From: Reticulitermes speratus
Lineage: Eukaryota > Arthropoda > Insecta > Blattodea > Rhinotermitidae
Length of the DNA: 64,000 nt
Assembly (NCBI GenBank): GCA_021186555.1
Contig: JAJKFL010000042.1
Location: forward strand, 12,392,781 to 12,456,780
Direction of reading: 5' to 3'
Position 1 is the first letter of the stretch; each line of letters opens with the position of its first letter. Below are positions 20,881 through 33,316 of the stretch, piece after piece. The notes under the pieces were generated by a model. The model was given only the letters and a program-made list of their open reading frames with translations. It was not told the origin of the DNA and did no database searches. Both the position numbers and the translations under genes were made by a program.

Positions 20881-21149
20881 CTTCTGCAAAGGCATATAAA
20901 ATATGATGCGCAACTAAAAACACAAGATAAGAATATAATATGGCAAAAAGAACACATGTTGCCGCTTAAGAACATATTTCTCTAAAGTCAGTGCATAGCT
21001 GCAGTTTGGGGGTTGGGGGGATGGCAAAGTTACAGGGGCGAAAATAATATTTATAATATTAACAAGTAATTTTCTATTCTCGACAGATTTTAAATTATAG
21101 AGCCAAATGAAAGTAAATTCAACAAGATAGACAATGTACGTATAACATT

Positions 21150-21619
21150 CAGGCGCGTTCGCATAACCATAGTTGCCGTTGAAAAGCAATGAGTATTACG
21201 TATTTTCAGTGTCTGTAGTCTTAGTTATCCAACATGCAAAAGGCATGCGCCATGTTATATTGTCATCCGTGGCCTGTCTGGCTCTACTACGTTTTTCCAC
21301 GTTATCTCATAAACGGCACGATTTTCGGAAAAAACGTTATTTAACATAAAACGTGTTTCTACATCTTTTGTCTGAAACACTTCTCATTCTAATAATTCAG
21401 CAAAATATTGTCATACACGTACTTATGTCTTCATGTAAAGTACCCATTATTCTTGTCGTGTGTTAATCAAACTTTCATTTTCTCGACAGATTTTCGAAAA
21501 ATACTCAAATATAAAAGTTCATGAAAATTCGTCCAGTGGGAGCCGAGTTGTGCCATGCGGACCCATGGACAGACATGACGAAGCTAATAATTCCTTTTCA
21601 CATTTTGTGAACGCACCTG
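21150..21619. mobile_element. MITE-like repeat with 13-bp ends
   Basis: Starts CAGGCGCGTTCGC and ends GTGAACGCACCTG, an imperfect inverted pair. The whole length matches 43364-43848 (shared: GTCTGAAACACTTCTCATTC, GTCTTCATGTAAAGTACCC). No coding capacity. Superfamily unknown. Confidence 0.7.
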
Positions 21620-21940
21620 GTGACTGTGATTTTCAAAAATTCAAAACTTCTGTTAAGGTACGCCACTGTGATTACTCGCCGTCGGCACCAAGTAAACCTC
21701 GCTACGTCAATGTTTTTAGATAATATATTTGTGGCAAATTGTTAGTATGAACAACTCTTGGTCTTAGTAATCCACACCTTCCCCTTATCAGCCCCATAAC
21801 ACCAGAAGGTTTGAAATCCTTAATGCTTCATGTTTAATTTCGGGAAAGAGTAATGCAGTTACAACAGAATTGCAATGTACTGTACACTGCCCAAGTACGA
21901 TATACTTGCATATTACAAGTACATCCTGTCCGTATAGCAG

Positions 21941-22172
21941 GAGTAGAAGTATAGCTCCACTCATTCTTATCCTCGATTAACGTCACGCCCCGGCCACTTT
22001 ACTTGCAGGGAAGAACACCGGTACCCATTGAACAGGAGGCTGGGTGGGCCTAACAGCTGGTCTGGAAGTTTTGGAGAAGAGAAAAATCCCTTGCCCCTAC
22101 TGAGATTCGAACCCCCGACCGTCAAGTCTGTGGCTTAGTTGCTATACAGAGTAGACCAACTATGCCACGACA
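21941..22172 (-). mobile_element. SINE family A copy
   Basis: Minus-strand copy: CACGCCCCGGCCACTTTAC, CCGGTACCCATTGAACAGGA, then a clear B box complement GAGATTCGAACCCCCGACCG and the tRNA-like head. The 3' end is truncated. Confidence 0.85.
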
Positions 22173-22636
22173 GCTTCATGCAAGTCTCTCCACATTCATC
22201 ACAAACTTTATGAAGCAGATTACTCTTACATGAAGTGATGGGAATGCGTAACTTACCTCTGCAGTTAGTACAGACATTATCCCTCCAGTGCAGATGCATT
22301 ATCCATCACACACATTTGAATATCTCAGAAGTCTGTAATCAAACACACTGTCCTCTGTACTTTTATTTCTAATACAATTAAACCCATTCAAACCCATTTG
22401 TAGCTCTGAGCTTCTAAACACATGTCTAAGTTCTATGTCAAACACAACCAGCATCAGACATTCTCCAGAAGCACCATGACAACACAGTAAAATGTACCTG
22501 ATGAGAGAATTTTGGGTCAAGCCAGACCGACTGTGTGAGAAGCTACTGCAATACAGTGATAATATGTTGAGAGAGAATGGAAGTTATATGTTAAGCCATC
22601 CAAATATGCAACTATTGAATTATGGGACATTAAAGA
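22173..22636. other. No gene seen
   Basis: Short interval between repeats, no recognisable gene. Confidence 0.4.
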
Positions 22637-22990
22637 TAAAGCAGACATTCCCCGACTTACAATGGGGATTTGTTCCAATGGCCATGTCAGAAGTTGATAC
22701 TGTAAGTCAGAAACACCTCAAACATATTCATCGACTGCCCAGATTTAAGTGCTACGGCCAATACTTACTGTTTTCACGTTGCTTTATTATTAGTATTTTT
22801 GTCGCTGTCCTTTATCACCACCTTTATCATTTTCACTCTTCCTCGCACTTGCCATGTTGGGAACAAGAAACCACAAAATAATTTGTAATAAAGTAAAATG
22901 CAAACAAACATGAAACACCCAAATACAGTACAATATACAGCATCACAGTGAACTAAAAAATTAAAACAAAGGGGCCAGACATGATATTGA
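22637..22990. mobile_element. Old DNA-transposon-like repeat, paired with 41889-42185
   Basis: Blocks CCCCGACTTAC, CATCGACTGCCCA and CCACCTTTATCA occur in the same order at 41889-42185. The CCCCGACTTAC end recalls pogo/Tigger termini, but no clean repeat pair or target duplication is seen. Confidence 0.5.
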
Positions 22991-23102
22991 CTCATATGCA
23001 TTTCATTGGCCAATTGTGGGGCTAACAGACTGTACCATGTTCATAAGTATGAGTGTTTGAAACTCAAGAAGCACCTACTTTGTCAGGCAAAAGCCTGTGT
23101 AA

Positions 23103-23140
23103 AAGGAAGGAAGGATGGAAGGAAGGAAGGAAGGAAGACC
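23103..23140. repeat. (GGAA)n microsatellite
   Basis: Run of GGAAGGAAGGATGGAAGGAA type repeats with one interruption. Confidence 0.8.
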
Positions 23141-23601
23141 AAAGTAAATGCATGTCATCTCCCGTATTACTTACAAGCTGCTTCTTTCTCAAATGAGAGT
23201 TCAACACATCATCATATGTGTTACCTATACAAAATCTACAAAGTCTACTTTTGAAAACAGAAATTTTTAAAGTCTTTTTATGTTCTTATTTTCGGTTACT
23301 TCCTTCCTGTACTCTGGATTTTCCTGACTGTAGTATGCACAACATATGCTAATCAAGGCCACAATTATATAATTTTCCATTCCATGAACAGATAATGTTC
23401 AATCTCTAGATCAATTGACCATGTTTTAAATCTAAGCACAGCAGCTAAAAGCAACAGAAATATTTTGAGGCCATATTTGTGAAACAGGCTATAAATTTAA
23501 ACTTAACCTACTTTCCCTCTGCACAGCAGAGATGAAGCAAACATAATGTATTTTAATATTAGTAAGTATATTGCCTTCAAACACAATACATGTTTATGAA
23601 G

Positions 23602-23757
23602 TCATCAGTGAATGCTACATGTTTTGGTCTTATAGATCAGTACCAGGCCATAAAATACATGATTTAAAACATAACATGTGTGCATTGAATCATGTACTTT
23701 ATTGCTTGATGATGGTCTATAAGAATGAGACTGAAACATGTAGCATTCACTGATGAA
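23602..23757. repeat. Small fold-back with hairpin motif
   Basis: The left arm (CATCAGTGAATGCTACATG) is the reverse complement of the right arm end (CATGTAGCATTCACTGATG). The right arm contains TTGATGA, TGGTCT...AGACT, GAAAC at 23706-23737. The sequence after it (TTTGTTGTGTTTGACAGTAA to GTCACAGCACAA) is shared with 29520-29590 and 60410-60440, so these belong to one family. Confidence 0.7.
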
Positions 23758-23829
23758 TTAATAAAAGTTTGTTGTGTTTGACAGTAATACACATACCAAT
23801 ATTAATATGTCACAGCACAATGGGATGAA

Positions 23830-26800
23830 CACCATTAAAATCATGTATTTTTCTTATCATCTATAATTACAAGAAAAAGGAGTAATAATTTGGCTCTGGT
23901 CACCTGCACTATGACACTATGTAGCCAACAGAGAGTTACAAGCATTTCAGATAAACATACTCCCTCCAGGGTAGATCAAGACAGCAGGTTCCTCCAAAAC
24001 ACTGGTACCCACCTACTGGACTACAAGGCTGTATAATACAGAATGCCAGAACCTAACATTCACTACTGTGAAAACCTCAGAGCTCATATGGAAATGGTAC
24101 AGATTAGATCTAGCATAAAGTTGCACTTCACACCTTACTGGTAACAAAATTAAATTCATTAACTTTGTTAAAATTCTTCAAGAAATGAGAACTTGTACAT
24201 AGATGTCTACACTTTACTGACTGGCCTTTCATGTAAATGAGTGTGGTAAAGCAGGCAGGAATTCTAAGTGTATGGACCAATGCTGTGGAAATTTGAAATA
24301 TAGATATTTTCAAATGGAAAGATTTTTACTCACAGTTAACCTGTTTCACTATAATATAATATAAAAAGAAAATAACAATGTCTTTACATTTTAAAGAAGT
24401 ATAATTAAAAAGTTTGCAGGTATAAACCTCACATGTACAAACACATATGGGATACATCAGTAATCTGCAAACCTCTGCCCATATGGATCACTTTGATGCT
24501 CATAATTATGCTCTAACTAGGTATATGATAAAGTAAATAGATGCTATTTTGTCAACATCAAAGATGATCCAAAGCACCATTCTATTCCTGTTATTATTTA
24601 CACAAAATTAGAAGTCTTTTTCAAAATATCATTTAATATTTTTGAACTGTTTCTGAAATAGACCGGTTTTGAAATAAAAGTGTGGCACTTAAGGCCCTAA
24701 ATTAAGTCCACTGAATCAAATACAGCATCAGTCTTACAACATAACATGCACACACGACATGAACATCACAAAAATATGTACCTTACATAACAAAGCTCTT
24801 ATACATGAAAAGAAAGGAAAGCTACTACATGTATACACATGTACTTGTGGGTCAAAAGGTACTACATGTGTATACACATAATAGTGGGTCAAAGCAGGAT
24901 CATAACAAGCCCAAATGCTGCCCAAGGTGATAAGAAATTCCACCGCCCTGTTAGAAAACAGCTCAACTTCCACAAAACTTTGTCATGATTAATAACTCAA
25001 AATCCACAGACGTGACAAAAACTGACACTGGTGTCACAATTACTGTAACAGGAGTCAGAAAAAACAGTAATAAAAAATACAGCAGTTACCTGGTCAACAG
25101 TTGCCAGATCACCACCGGCTTGAGACGAAAATGCCAGTGCTTGCAGTTTATAGTAGTGTTTACATTGTTGCGAAACACTTTTAGATGACTGCCAAATAAT
25201 GGTCACACCATGAGAAAAGAGATGCAGAAATTTATTTTAATTTAATAAAAAGCCAGAACAAGTTAGGACAGATTTCTATTGTGTAACAATTATGCTGTGT
25301 TTGCTCCTCTGCAAATCTGGTGCTCCAGAGTTTGTAGTTTCTCTTGCATCCTAGTAACAGTGCTGAAATCAATGGAAAGTTCCCCTCATGCTTGACAGTA
25401 GCACTGTTGCTAGAACACCAGGAAAACATTCCATTGGCATAACCAGATTTCCACTTTTGGCACAGAGAATTTAAAGGATACAAAGTCTCACTTGCACGGG
25501 GTCCAAAGTCTAAAAGGAGCTGTACATGTACACAGCAGAGAAGTCAATGCTCATGAGCCCAGAAATGCACATCAACTTGCATATAAAGTGGCTGTTAAAA
25601 CTGTCCAGTATTAATGAAAGCCAAAAGAGCTTTGGCAGTTTTTTTTGTAGATTTTTCCAATATAAAGTCAATTCTTTAACACATTCAATAAATTTTGGTA
25701 TGGAAGAAATATTTGTACAAACAACAATAGGTATAAAAGACTTCACGCATGCCAAAATTATCCAGTGAATGATTCATACATTTTAAACGTTTCATAACTT
25801 TTATATTTTTATATTTGGAATTAACAGCAGATAAAACATATCAGTCTCCAATGCAAAATATAAAAGGTATAATGTAACCAGAAAATCTCATATACCAATG
25901 TATAAAGAGTTAAACTTATTGGTGCAAATTTGGTATTTGTATATAGGTTTTCTGCACAAGTCTCCCTGATGATGACCATATAAAAGGTTGAAACATGAGG
26001 GAAGGAAACAAACAGTTGTTAATTTTGAAAATTATGTTTATGTTGTTGGTGTTTTATGATTTACACACGAATAATTGCCGAAATTCCAAGCCTAATAAGA
26101 CATCTGTCAACCAGAGATGATTACTGCACATGTACTATTCCTTGTGTTTCAGACCTTCTGTACCCTCCTGCCTCTCCATATGCATACACAGCTCTTATAG
26201 AGGCACCAGAACAGTCTCAATAAACAGTCTGGGGATAATAAATAACAACTAAAACTTAAAAGATTAGCAGCAGAACCTACATGGAACTACAGTTTGCAGA
26301 GCAGATTTGTTCAGAAACATACAGCTTTTATGTAAATTAACTTGGTACCAACTTTCAGTGGAGTTAAAACTTGAAAGGCAGTTCATAATTATGAGAAAAT
26401 AAATCTGCATTAACCAGTTACATATTTCAGTGAAAAACACTTTTCATAAGCCAACCATCTATGCCATTTGGTCAATGTTAACACAGATCTCTCCAGTTAG
26501 AAGTTCATGTTTTATCTGAGGCCTTGCATCACATTTTAGAAACTGGATATTAACATCCAAATAGGTACCCAAATGGCAAGAGGTTTCTAAGACAGCAACA
26601 GATCCTCGACTCCCCTATCAGGTCGGTACAGGAAGTTCGACTTGTGGGGAGACCACCACATTACAAGGCATAAATATGCCTCCGTGTATGTACCTGATAA
26701 ACAGTACAATTTTCCAGATGCAAAGTCTGATTTCTGAAGAAATGTGAAAAATGGAGTTTGGGGTTTGAATTGCTGAGAAGCATACATAATGAGGCTCCTA

Positions 26801-28521
26801 GAAACAAAGTATTTTCTGGTCTCACAATTCTGTACAATTTACCTTTACAATTCATATCATGTTTCTGCCTGATATTCTGCATCAGACATCTTCATGTCCA
26901 ACTCCAATGCTTAGCAATTCTAGTTATTGTAATTTTCATAATTTCTTTACTTAATTTGGTAGGAACTGTTTTTAACTTTAAACACAGCAGTTTACATACT
27001 TTCATTTGTTCAGTTAGGTTACAACTGTTTTGCATCATAAATTTAAGTCACAGACACAGACATTATGTGTGGTATACATAAGACTATATTTCAAGGTCCA
27101 AAATTAAATTTTCTTGCTTCTGTTTGTTTGTTTGTTTGTTTCTTTCTTTCATTTTTACTGTTGAAAGTGTATGTGCACATACTGAATGTTTCTGAATGGG
27201 TTTGTTTCAGCCCTTATATACAGCATCTAAACACTCGTGTTTTTCATGCAGAGAAATCAACTGTGAGTCCAGTACAAATGTTGTTTTATTTAACAGACTT
27301 GTTTTGTTAAAGTTTTGTGGGGTTAAGTGGTTTGATTTTTGGTACTGGAAATTTCTGTCTTCACCATCATATCAGGAATGATTTTGGAGTACTAGAGTGC
27401 AATGCAAATCTTCGAGATAAAGTCACATGAAAAATACCTTTATGTCAATTTTTCAGTTCCAGACTTCATGAATATTCAGCCAACTACTTTTGCTTTGCAC
27501 AGTAACATGCCGTTTTATGGCTCGAATACATCCTTACTCTTTCAATTACAACACTGATCCTTGGCAGTGATTAAAACGGTTCTGAAATTCTGTTTAGACC
27601 TTTTTTTTTTTTTAATTCCTTTTCAGCCAGGAAACCCAAGTCAGTAATCCTGACCTGGTGTCATGGGTAAGTGGATCATCTATGTGTCTTGGGTTTTTTG
27701 CCACAATGCCAGCCATGTATTTGGTTTGGTTTTAATACATGATGTGGGCATGAACGTATTGTTGGATTCAAGAACTGAAAGTAGGCCATGTTTCATTTTA
27801 TTGATTCTTATGTCTTTGTGAATTTCATAATTACTTTCATTAAAATGTTATAATATTAAATGTGTTTAATATGTGTGTAAGTCACAACACCGTGGCTTCC
27901 ACAAAATATTTCAGGTGGAAGAAAGAGACAGGTCCAGTATCATGGAAATTACCCAATCCATCAGAATCGTAATGGTTGGCAAAGGCAGCATAAAGCAACT
28001 AGGCAAAAACATCTACCTTCCTCTTTCTGCCCAAATACAGAGTGGCCCAAATCAGTTAACCCTATTTCAGTGTACATTTTACTAACTGGTTAACTGACTT
28101 TAGGACCAGTCTGTATAATGTAATTATTCAAAAAAATTTTTATTAGAAAAGATATGCTGACAAAAGGGATAAGCAGTAAGTGCAATGTAGTGCATTACTA
28201 AAATGCAATTAGTGTTACAAACTGTGAAACACTAAAAACACTGGTTAAGTAGATAAAAATTTTGTCCTTAAATTCGATTAAAAAAAGTCATTCTGATATG
28301 TGTCCATTCTGGGGTCCATTTGTCTTCCTAACAGTGGGCAGCATAAGCTGTCCCTAGACTTTACAGCAATGGGGCTCAGAATGTGGAGTTGTCCACTCAC
28401 CTACACCTTACAGCCAAAGGGATTTAACTGTCGTTTGTTAACCAGTGTATGTGCCCTACTGTCACAATGTCAGGCATACAAAGCAGAACATCCATCAATG
28501 ATTAAAATAATATTACACCGT
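23830..28521. other. Long gene-free interval
   Basis: 4.7 kb of AT-rich sequence between the two host genes. No domain-bearing frame or supported splice pair was found. A hairpin motif at 25966-25994 and a (TTTG)n run near 27120-27145 are the only clear features. Confidence 0.45.
25966..25994 (+). ncRNA. Hammerhead-like hairpin motif
   Basis: CTGATGA, T, GACC...GGTT, GAAAC. The outer bases TCCC before and GGGA after could pair as stem I. No second arm was found nearby. Confidence 0.35.
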
Positions 28522-28625
28522 ACTGAAGTCAAATTTGTCCCAGTGTACGCCATGAAGGCATATGGAGGGAATGGAGGTATAGCTCAACTCGTTCTTAATC
28601 TTAACACCAAACTGAGATACATGAT
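28522..28625 (-). mobile_element. SINE family A fragment
   Basis: Only the 3' part is left: GTCCCAGTGTACGCCATGAA, then GGAGGTATAGCTCAACTCGT. Confidence 0.7.
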
Positions 28626-28642
28626 TGAAAACATAAGTAAAT

Positions 28643-29610
28643 TTGAATAAATATGTTTTGAAATTTGTGAATCTCACAAATTTTTATAAAATTTTACAAA
28701 GTTGTCATAGCATTGAAGTGTATATATTTTATATTTCTCATGTATATTTGTTGGTTATGACATATTTTTCTCTGTTGTTCCTAACATTGTTAAAATTGTG
28801 TTGACTGGTTCTTATTTGCTTGAATATTCAGTTGCCTGGTCTATTTTGGGCAAGTGTGAATTCTCTTGAAACCGATAAATATTTGTTATATGAATTTTTG
28901 TTTACTTTTGGTGTTTACTTGTTGGACTGCGTTTACAGCTGATGTTACTGCAGGTATACGTGTTTGGGTGTTGTATTTACTTAGCATCTATTGTGAAGTA
29001 GCGATTTATGTTCGCTCCTGTTTCTTGTGTATGTTTTCTCCATATACCAGGTAACTAAGTACACAGTTACCTGGTGCTTAGTTAAGTGGTGTATGGAGAA
29101 CAACATACACAAGAAACAGAAGTGAACATAAACCAATACTTCACAATAGATGCTAAGTAAATACAACAACCAAACACGTATAACCTGCAGTAACATCAGC
29201 TGTAAACGCAATCCAACAAGTAAACACCAAAAATAAACAACAACTCATATAACCAATATTTATTGGTTTCAAGAGAATTCACACTTGCCCAAAATAGACC
29301 AGGCAACTGAATATTCCAGCAAATAAGAACCAGTCAACACAATTTTAACAATGTTAGGAACAACAGAGAAAAATATATCATAACAAATTTGTAAAAGTCT
29401 GTAAAAATCTGTGAGATCTCACAAATTTCAAAACATACATACGCATATTTATTTATGTTTTAAATCATGTACTTTAGTGCCTGATGCTGGTCCTTAAGGA
29501 CCTAAACATGTAGCATTTATTGATGATATTATTAAAGGGTTGTTGTGTTTGATGGTAATATATATGCCAACATTAATATGTCACAGCACAACAGGATGGA
29601 TTCCATTAAA
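28643..29610. repeat. Large fold-back repeat with hairpin motif at one end
   Basis: Arms of about 400 bp (28643-29060 and 29066-29460) are reverse complements, meeting in a hairpin (CCAGGTAACTAAG/CAGTTACCTGG). The left arm has about 50 bp that the right lacks. Past the right arm lies the motif CTGATGC, T, GGTCC-TTAA-GGACC, TAAAC (29481-29507). A single arm of the same family is at 60078-60460. No protein frame. Resembles a non-autonomous Penelope-like or fold-back element; the class is inference. Confidence 0.75.
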
Positions 29611-29626
29611 AGAAACTAAACAGAGG

Positions 29627-29795
29627 CAAGTGGTCAACTTGATGCCCTGAGCCACCTTTCCCTTGTGGCAATCGCCCCTGTTGCCCATTGGATAGGAGGC
29701 TGGATGGGTCCCAAAGATGGCTGGACACTATAGAGAAGAATCAAACAATTCCTCAAATGCCCAGCCCACAGTCTAGTCACTACACTGACTACAAT
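29627..29795 (-). mobile_element. SINE family A fragment, old
   Basis: Keeps GTTGCCCATTGGATAGGAGG, GGATGGGTCC and the CAGCCCACAGTCTAGTCACT head region. Lies just past the 3' end of the Shroom gene. Confidence 0.65.
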
Positions 29796-30177
29796 ATACT
29801 GGCTAAAGTAAAACATACTTAATTGTAAAAATAAAAATTCAAACTCCACATTTCAACAATTCTTCACATCCAGAGTCAGTAGCTATTATTGTATATGAAA
29901 GACTCAAGTAAGAACACTAATATGCGGCTACTTCACTTTCCGTTTTCGTATCCGCTTCCCCATTCCAAGCACCCTACAGCCCCAATCTGTTGAGAAGTTC
30001 ATGTTGAAAAACAATTTGCCTGTTTAGGCATTCAAGTTAAGTCTTGTGTACATCTGGTTGCAGTATTGGGCACATAAAAAAAAAGCACAGGAATCAAAAG
30101 ACTAGGCACCCAAGTTGACCAGTTCTACTGGTCGACAAGCATAAAAATGGTAAGGCTATGTCGTATGTACAGCAGTT

Positions 30178-30438
30178 TCAATCAGAAGCAGATAGGGTTT
30201 CTTTCAATGCTGCCAACTGTTCCTCTCCCAGTTTAATTTTGTCTGCTATTTCCCGTGAATCCATTATTAACTTAGCCTTCATGTTGATGAAGTGATCATA
30301 GTCAGCATACTCTTCAGCATTGAAATATTTATATAGGATGTTTGACACACATACACTTCGCCGGTCAATATTCTCTTTCAACTTCTTGGCTTCTTCCAAC
30401 TGTTCCTTCAGCTTATCTCTTTTGGACTCCAAGATTTT
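30178..30438 (-). CDS. Shroom: Shroom, last exon: C-terminal half of ASD2
   Basis: A 261-nt terminal exon that opens in phase 0 after TGTTTTAG and ends in TGA at 30178. It reads KILESKRDKLKEQLEEAKKL, then KENIDRRSVCVSNILYKYF, then ADYDHFINMKAKLIMDSREI, ending DKIKLGEEQLAALKETLSASD. This is the final coiled-coil part of the Shroom ASD2 domain, where the family has LKENLDRRE, the LSxYLxxExLxDYxHFVKMK stretch and LIIxQRELxDKIxLGEEQL. ASD2 binds Rho-kinase and drives contraction of the apical actomyosin network in epithelia (established for animal Shrooms). No stop or frameshift; near-full agreement with the family pattern. Confidence 0.93.
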   Translation of the reverse strand, partial: KILESKRDKLKEQLEEAKKLKENIDRRSVCVSNILYKYFNAEEYADYDHFINMKAKLIMDSREIADKIKLGEEQLAALKETLSASD

Positions 30439-31150
30439 CTAAAACAGAGATTACATACTTATGTAATACACTTTTTGTGGACCTCTAAAATTAATACTAC
30501 TACTACTACTACTACAGTAATGACAAACTACTTGACAATGTTTTCCACTGTTTCGTTTATTGTCACTCATAATACTAACACGGCAGCCATCCAACCTTCT
30601 GAAGCAACAACCACGTAATATAAATCCTGAAAGTTCATGTGGCATTAAACCTTGCCAGTAAAATAAAACATTCAACTTCTGTTAAGAAATTATTTTTGTG
30701 GAAATATTCAAGAACAATGTGGCAGCTACACAACATTTAAATATAGTTTTCGCTCTGATGGCAATACCTGATGAACCATGTCTTATATATTACAAATTAC
30801 AAACACGGCAATAGCTGCACAGGCCTGAGGTTAATACATAACTTATTTAACATATTCTGAACCTGTACAAAGGGGATACAAATGGGTCACAGAATTGTAC
30901 AATTAATAATTTATAATTCCACTGGCATCATTATACAAATTGGAAACATCAGAAGGCCAACAGGCATCACAATTTTGAGAACATCTTGTATTAATGTGCT
31001 TCCTCTATCTACTTCAATTGTCATATTTGATAAATAACCATGTTATAAAATTTACACAGGTCTGGACATGTTCTACAGGACATATCATTCAGTGTCATCA
31101 ATAAGGCATATACACATAGTACAATGCTGTACACTTTATAAGACATTTAC
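30439..31150. other. Shroom intron with (ACT)n run
   Basis: Holds an (ACT)n microsatellite near 30491-30514 and no further exon. Confidence 0.6.
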
Positions 31151-31417
31151 CCTCTCAGTGTGATGAAGTGGAAGTCCCATTAGTGCATTCTCAGCACGAG
31201 CAAGGCGTCCAGACAGTCCTAGAAGCAAGCTGGTAATTTTTCCTACTTCTTCAACATGTAGTCGATATTTAGAAGCTTCATGTGGCTGTGCTAGACGAGA
31301 AACTTGAACCGCAACACTCTCCCCAAGTTCATCATTCACTCGCGACTCCTCAGTCACCACCAGATGCTCACCTCGCAAAACCTGCAGCTTACGATCTAGC
31401 CGAGCCATCAACTCCTC
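31151..31417 (-). CDS. Shroom: Shroom exon: first half of ASD2 core
   Basis: 267 nt, phase 0 at both ends (acceptor TCTGACCAG, donor GTAAAT). It encodes EELMARLDRKLQVLRGEHLV, then NDELGESVAVQVSRLAQPHE, then KYRLHVEEVGKITSLLLGLS and GRLARAENALMGLPLHHTER. The LLLxLSGRLARxENAL run is a hallmark of Shroom ASD2, and the NELGEEV-like segment also fits. It joins the next exon in frame (TER then KILES). With that exon it gives an uninterrupted ASD2 coiled coil. Confidence 0.93.
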
Positions 31418-32459
31418 CTGGTCAGATCACATTGAATACATAAACTGTTGTTAGTACAACACAGACACTGATTCATCCTTCAGTACAGTTACAAATATCT
31501 GGCATTTAAATGTCCTACTGACAACTTAGCATATAACCTATACTAATCTGCAAACTCAGTTTCTGAGCTATTTACTCGTATGCCACAAAGCAAATAACTA
31601 TACTATGATGCGGTTTAACCTGTAGCATATGGCCTTTTAAGTCACAGGTTTCTGCTGTGAATGGAGCAATGTTCAATTTAAAGGCCCAATGTGGGATATT
31701 TTCCCTTTTGGACAAAGAGGACATAAAATTAATAGGACAGCAATGTCCTGTTCGTCTGTTAAAGGTTACGGCCAGCTGTGATAAATAGAAGTGTAAGTGT
31801 TTATTATTCATAAATAAGCTCAATTCACTGAATTAACACTAATCCTCTCAACAAGAAAAGAAAACGTATGATACAAAAGTTCAACATAGCTACGCCTTCA
31901 AGAGGACATTTCTTTCAGATGCTGATACTGGATATTACACTGCAAATGGATAAAGTACTGCCAATGCTAATTACACACAGTGTTTTCATAAACCTAGAAA
32001 AACCGTGACATGACAATAACAATGGCAGTGCAACATGCAATGATGAACAAACTGGCCATGCACTCTTAGGCCTGCATGTTAATAAAATGAAGTGAATTAT
32101 TATTGTTGTTGTTTTTGTTACAATGAACAAACAAAGATATTACAGCTACTTGCCTCTAGGAGTCATGTCATATATAAAGTTCAGAAGTTACACACACAAG
32201 TTGGGATCACAAGCAGGAGATTGGGTGAAAATGGTGGATGCACGAAATTAAAACCACTTTCTTTCGAAAAATTCATGCTTTATGGATGTCATGTTTGGTA
32301 AGTGTGGGAAATTTTTATATACTTCTCATCAAAATTTTGACACTGTATATGCAGGAAAATGGACATGAAAGGCTTGGATAACAGGGACCCCTGTACATAT
32401 ATTAACAGAGTAATGTAAGGAGATTTACTGCAGAAAAAAGACTTAAGAAGTGTTCACAC

Positions 32460-32619
32460 CTTCTTTTGTTGCAAGTCTTTGTTGTCTTGCAGTCCATTCA
32501 GCTGCTCTGACTGCTTCATGTCTCTACCATATCGAGTGAGGAACTTTGCTTTTGACTCAGATGTGGTGAAGTAAGCAGAACTGGCCGAGAGAGGACTCAC
32601 TGTATTGTCAGCAGGCTCC
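32460..32619 (-). CDS. Shroom: Shroom exon: start of ASD2
   Basis: 160 nt. The acceptor follows GGATGCAG; one base completes an Arg codon from the exon at 33070-33316, and the exon ends in phase 0 at donor GTGTGA. It reads EPADNTVSPLSASSAYFTTS and then SKAKFLTRYGRDM. The SAYxxTSxxKAxxL segment is where ASD2 begins in other Shrooms. A Gln/Lys-rich end (QQKK) leads into the EELMARL of the next exon. Confidence 0.88.
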
Positions 32620-33069
32620 CTGCATCCACAGTGAAAAACAAACAATAATTACTTGACCTGGATATGTTACAGAGTTGCTTCCCAACTGTCTATGGACAGA
32701 TATGTGAATTATCCACATGAGAAAAACAAGAAATGATCAGTTACTGAAGTATTAGATTCTGACAGCAGTTGGTACTAAGATTATAGTGCACTGTTTAGTA
32801 GATAGATGTCAGTGTTCTGAACCTGCTACCACTATCTTTCTCTTCCTCCTTCCTCTTTATTCTTCAATCATTCATTATTTCATTTATTTACTTGTTAATT
32901 CTTTTGTTGTGTTTCTAACAAATACTGCACACTTACACGATATTCCTCTCATAACACACAAAATTTTAAGGGTATTTCTTGATTAGCAGACTGACCATAA
33001 TAGCTACAATAGCTTCCATAGCAGTACTGCATTCACATTAATCTCATAACAAAAGCACATATTCCTAAC

Positions 33070-33316
33070 CTCACTTCTTCACTGCTGGCATTTCCAGCAG
33101 GTGTCAGTGCAGGAACATCATTGCTGGTAGTACTGGCAGTTGTGGTACTTCTTAATTTTGTTGTTGTTGTTGTTGCTGATGTTGTTGTTGTCACTGTCAC
33201 TGCTGTTGTCTGTGATGTTGCAGTGTTTGATATTGTTACTCTGGGTCTTTGTGTCACATCCAATCTGAACAAGCCACTGACATAATCAGTTGGTTTCTTG
33301 TGTTCTGGTACAGGCA
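33070..33316 (-). CDS. Shroom: Shroom exon: Thr-rich linker
   Basis: 247 nt. Entered with one carried base (G plus TG gives Val) and leaves two bases (AG). It reads PVPEHKKPTDYVSGLFRLDV, then a Thr-rich stretch with TTTT runs coded by (GTT)n on the plus strand (about 33160-33200), ending ASSEEVR. The (K/R)xTxYxxGLF-type segment is shared with other Shrooms upstream of ASD2. The donor GTTAGG is weak; a stronger GTGAGG nine bases earlier would put the next exon out of frame, so GTTAGG is chosen. The Thr run is likely length-variable. Confidence 0.85.

Noticed and set aside
22492..22881. 129-aa plus-strand frame
   Set aside because: Overlaps an old transposon-like repeat shared with 41889-42185; no domain seen.
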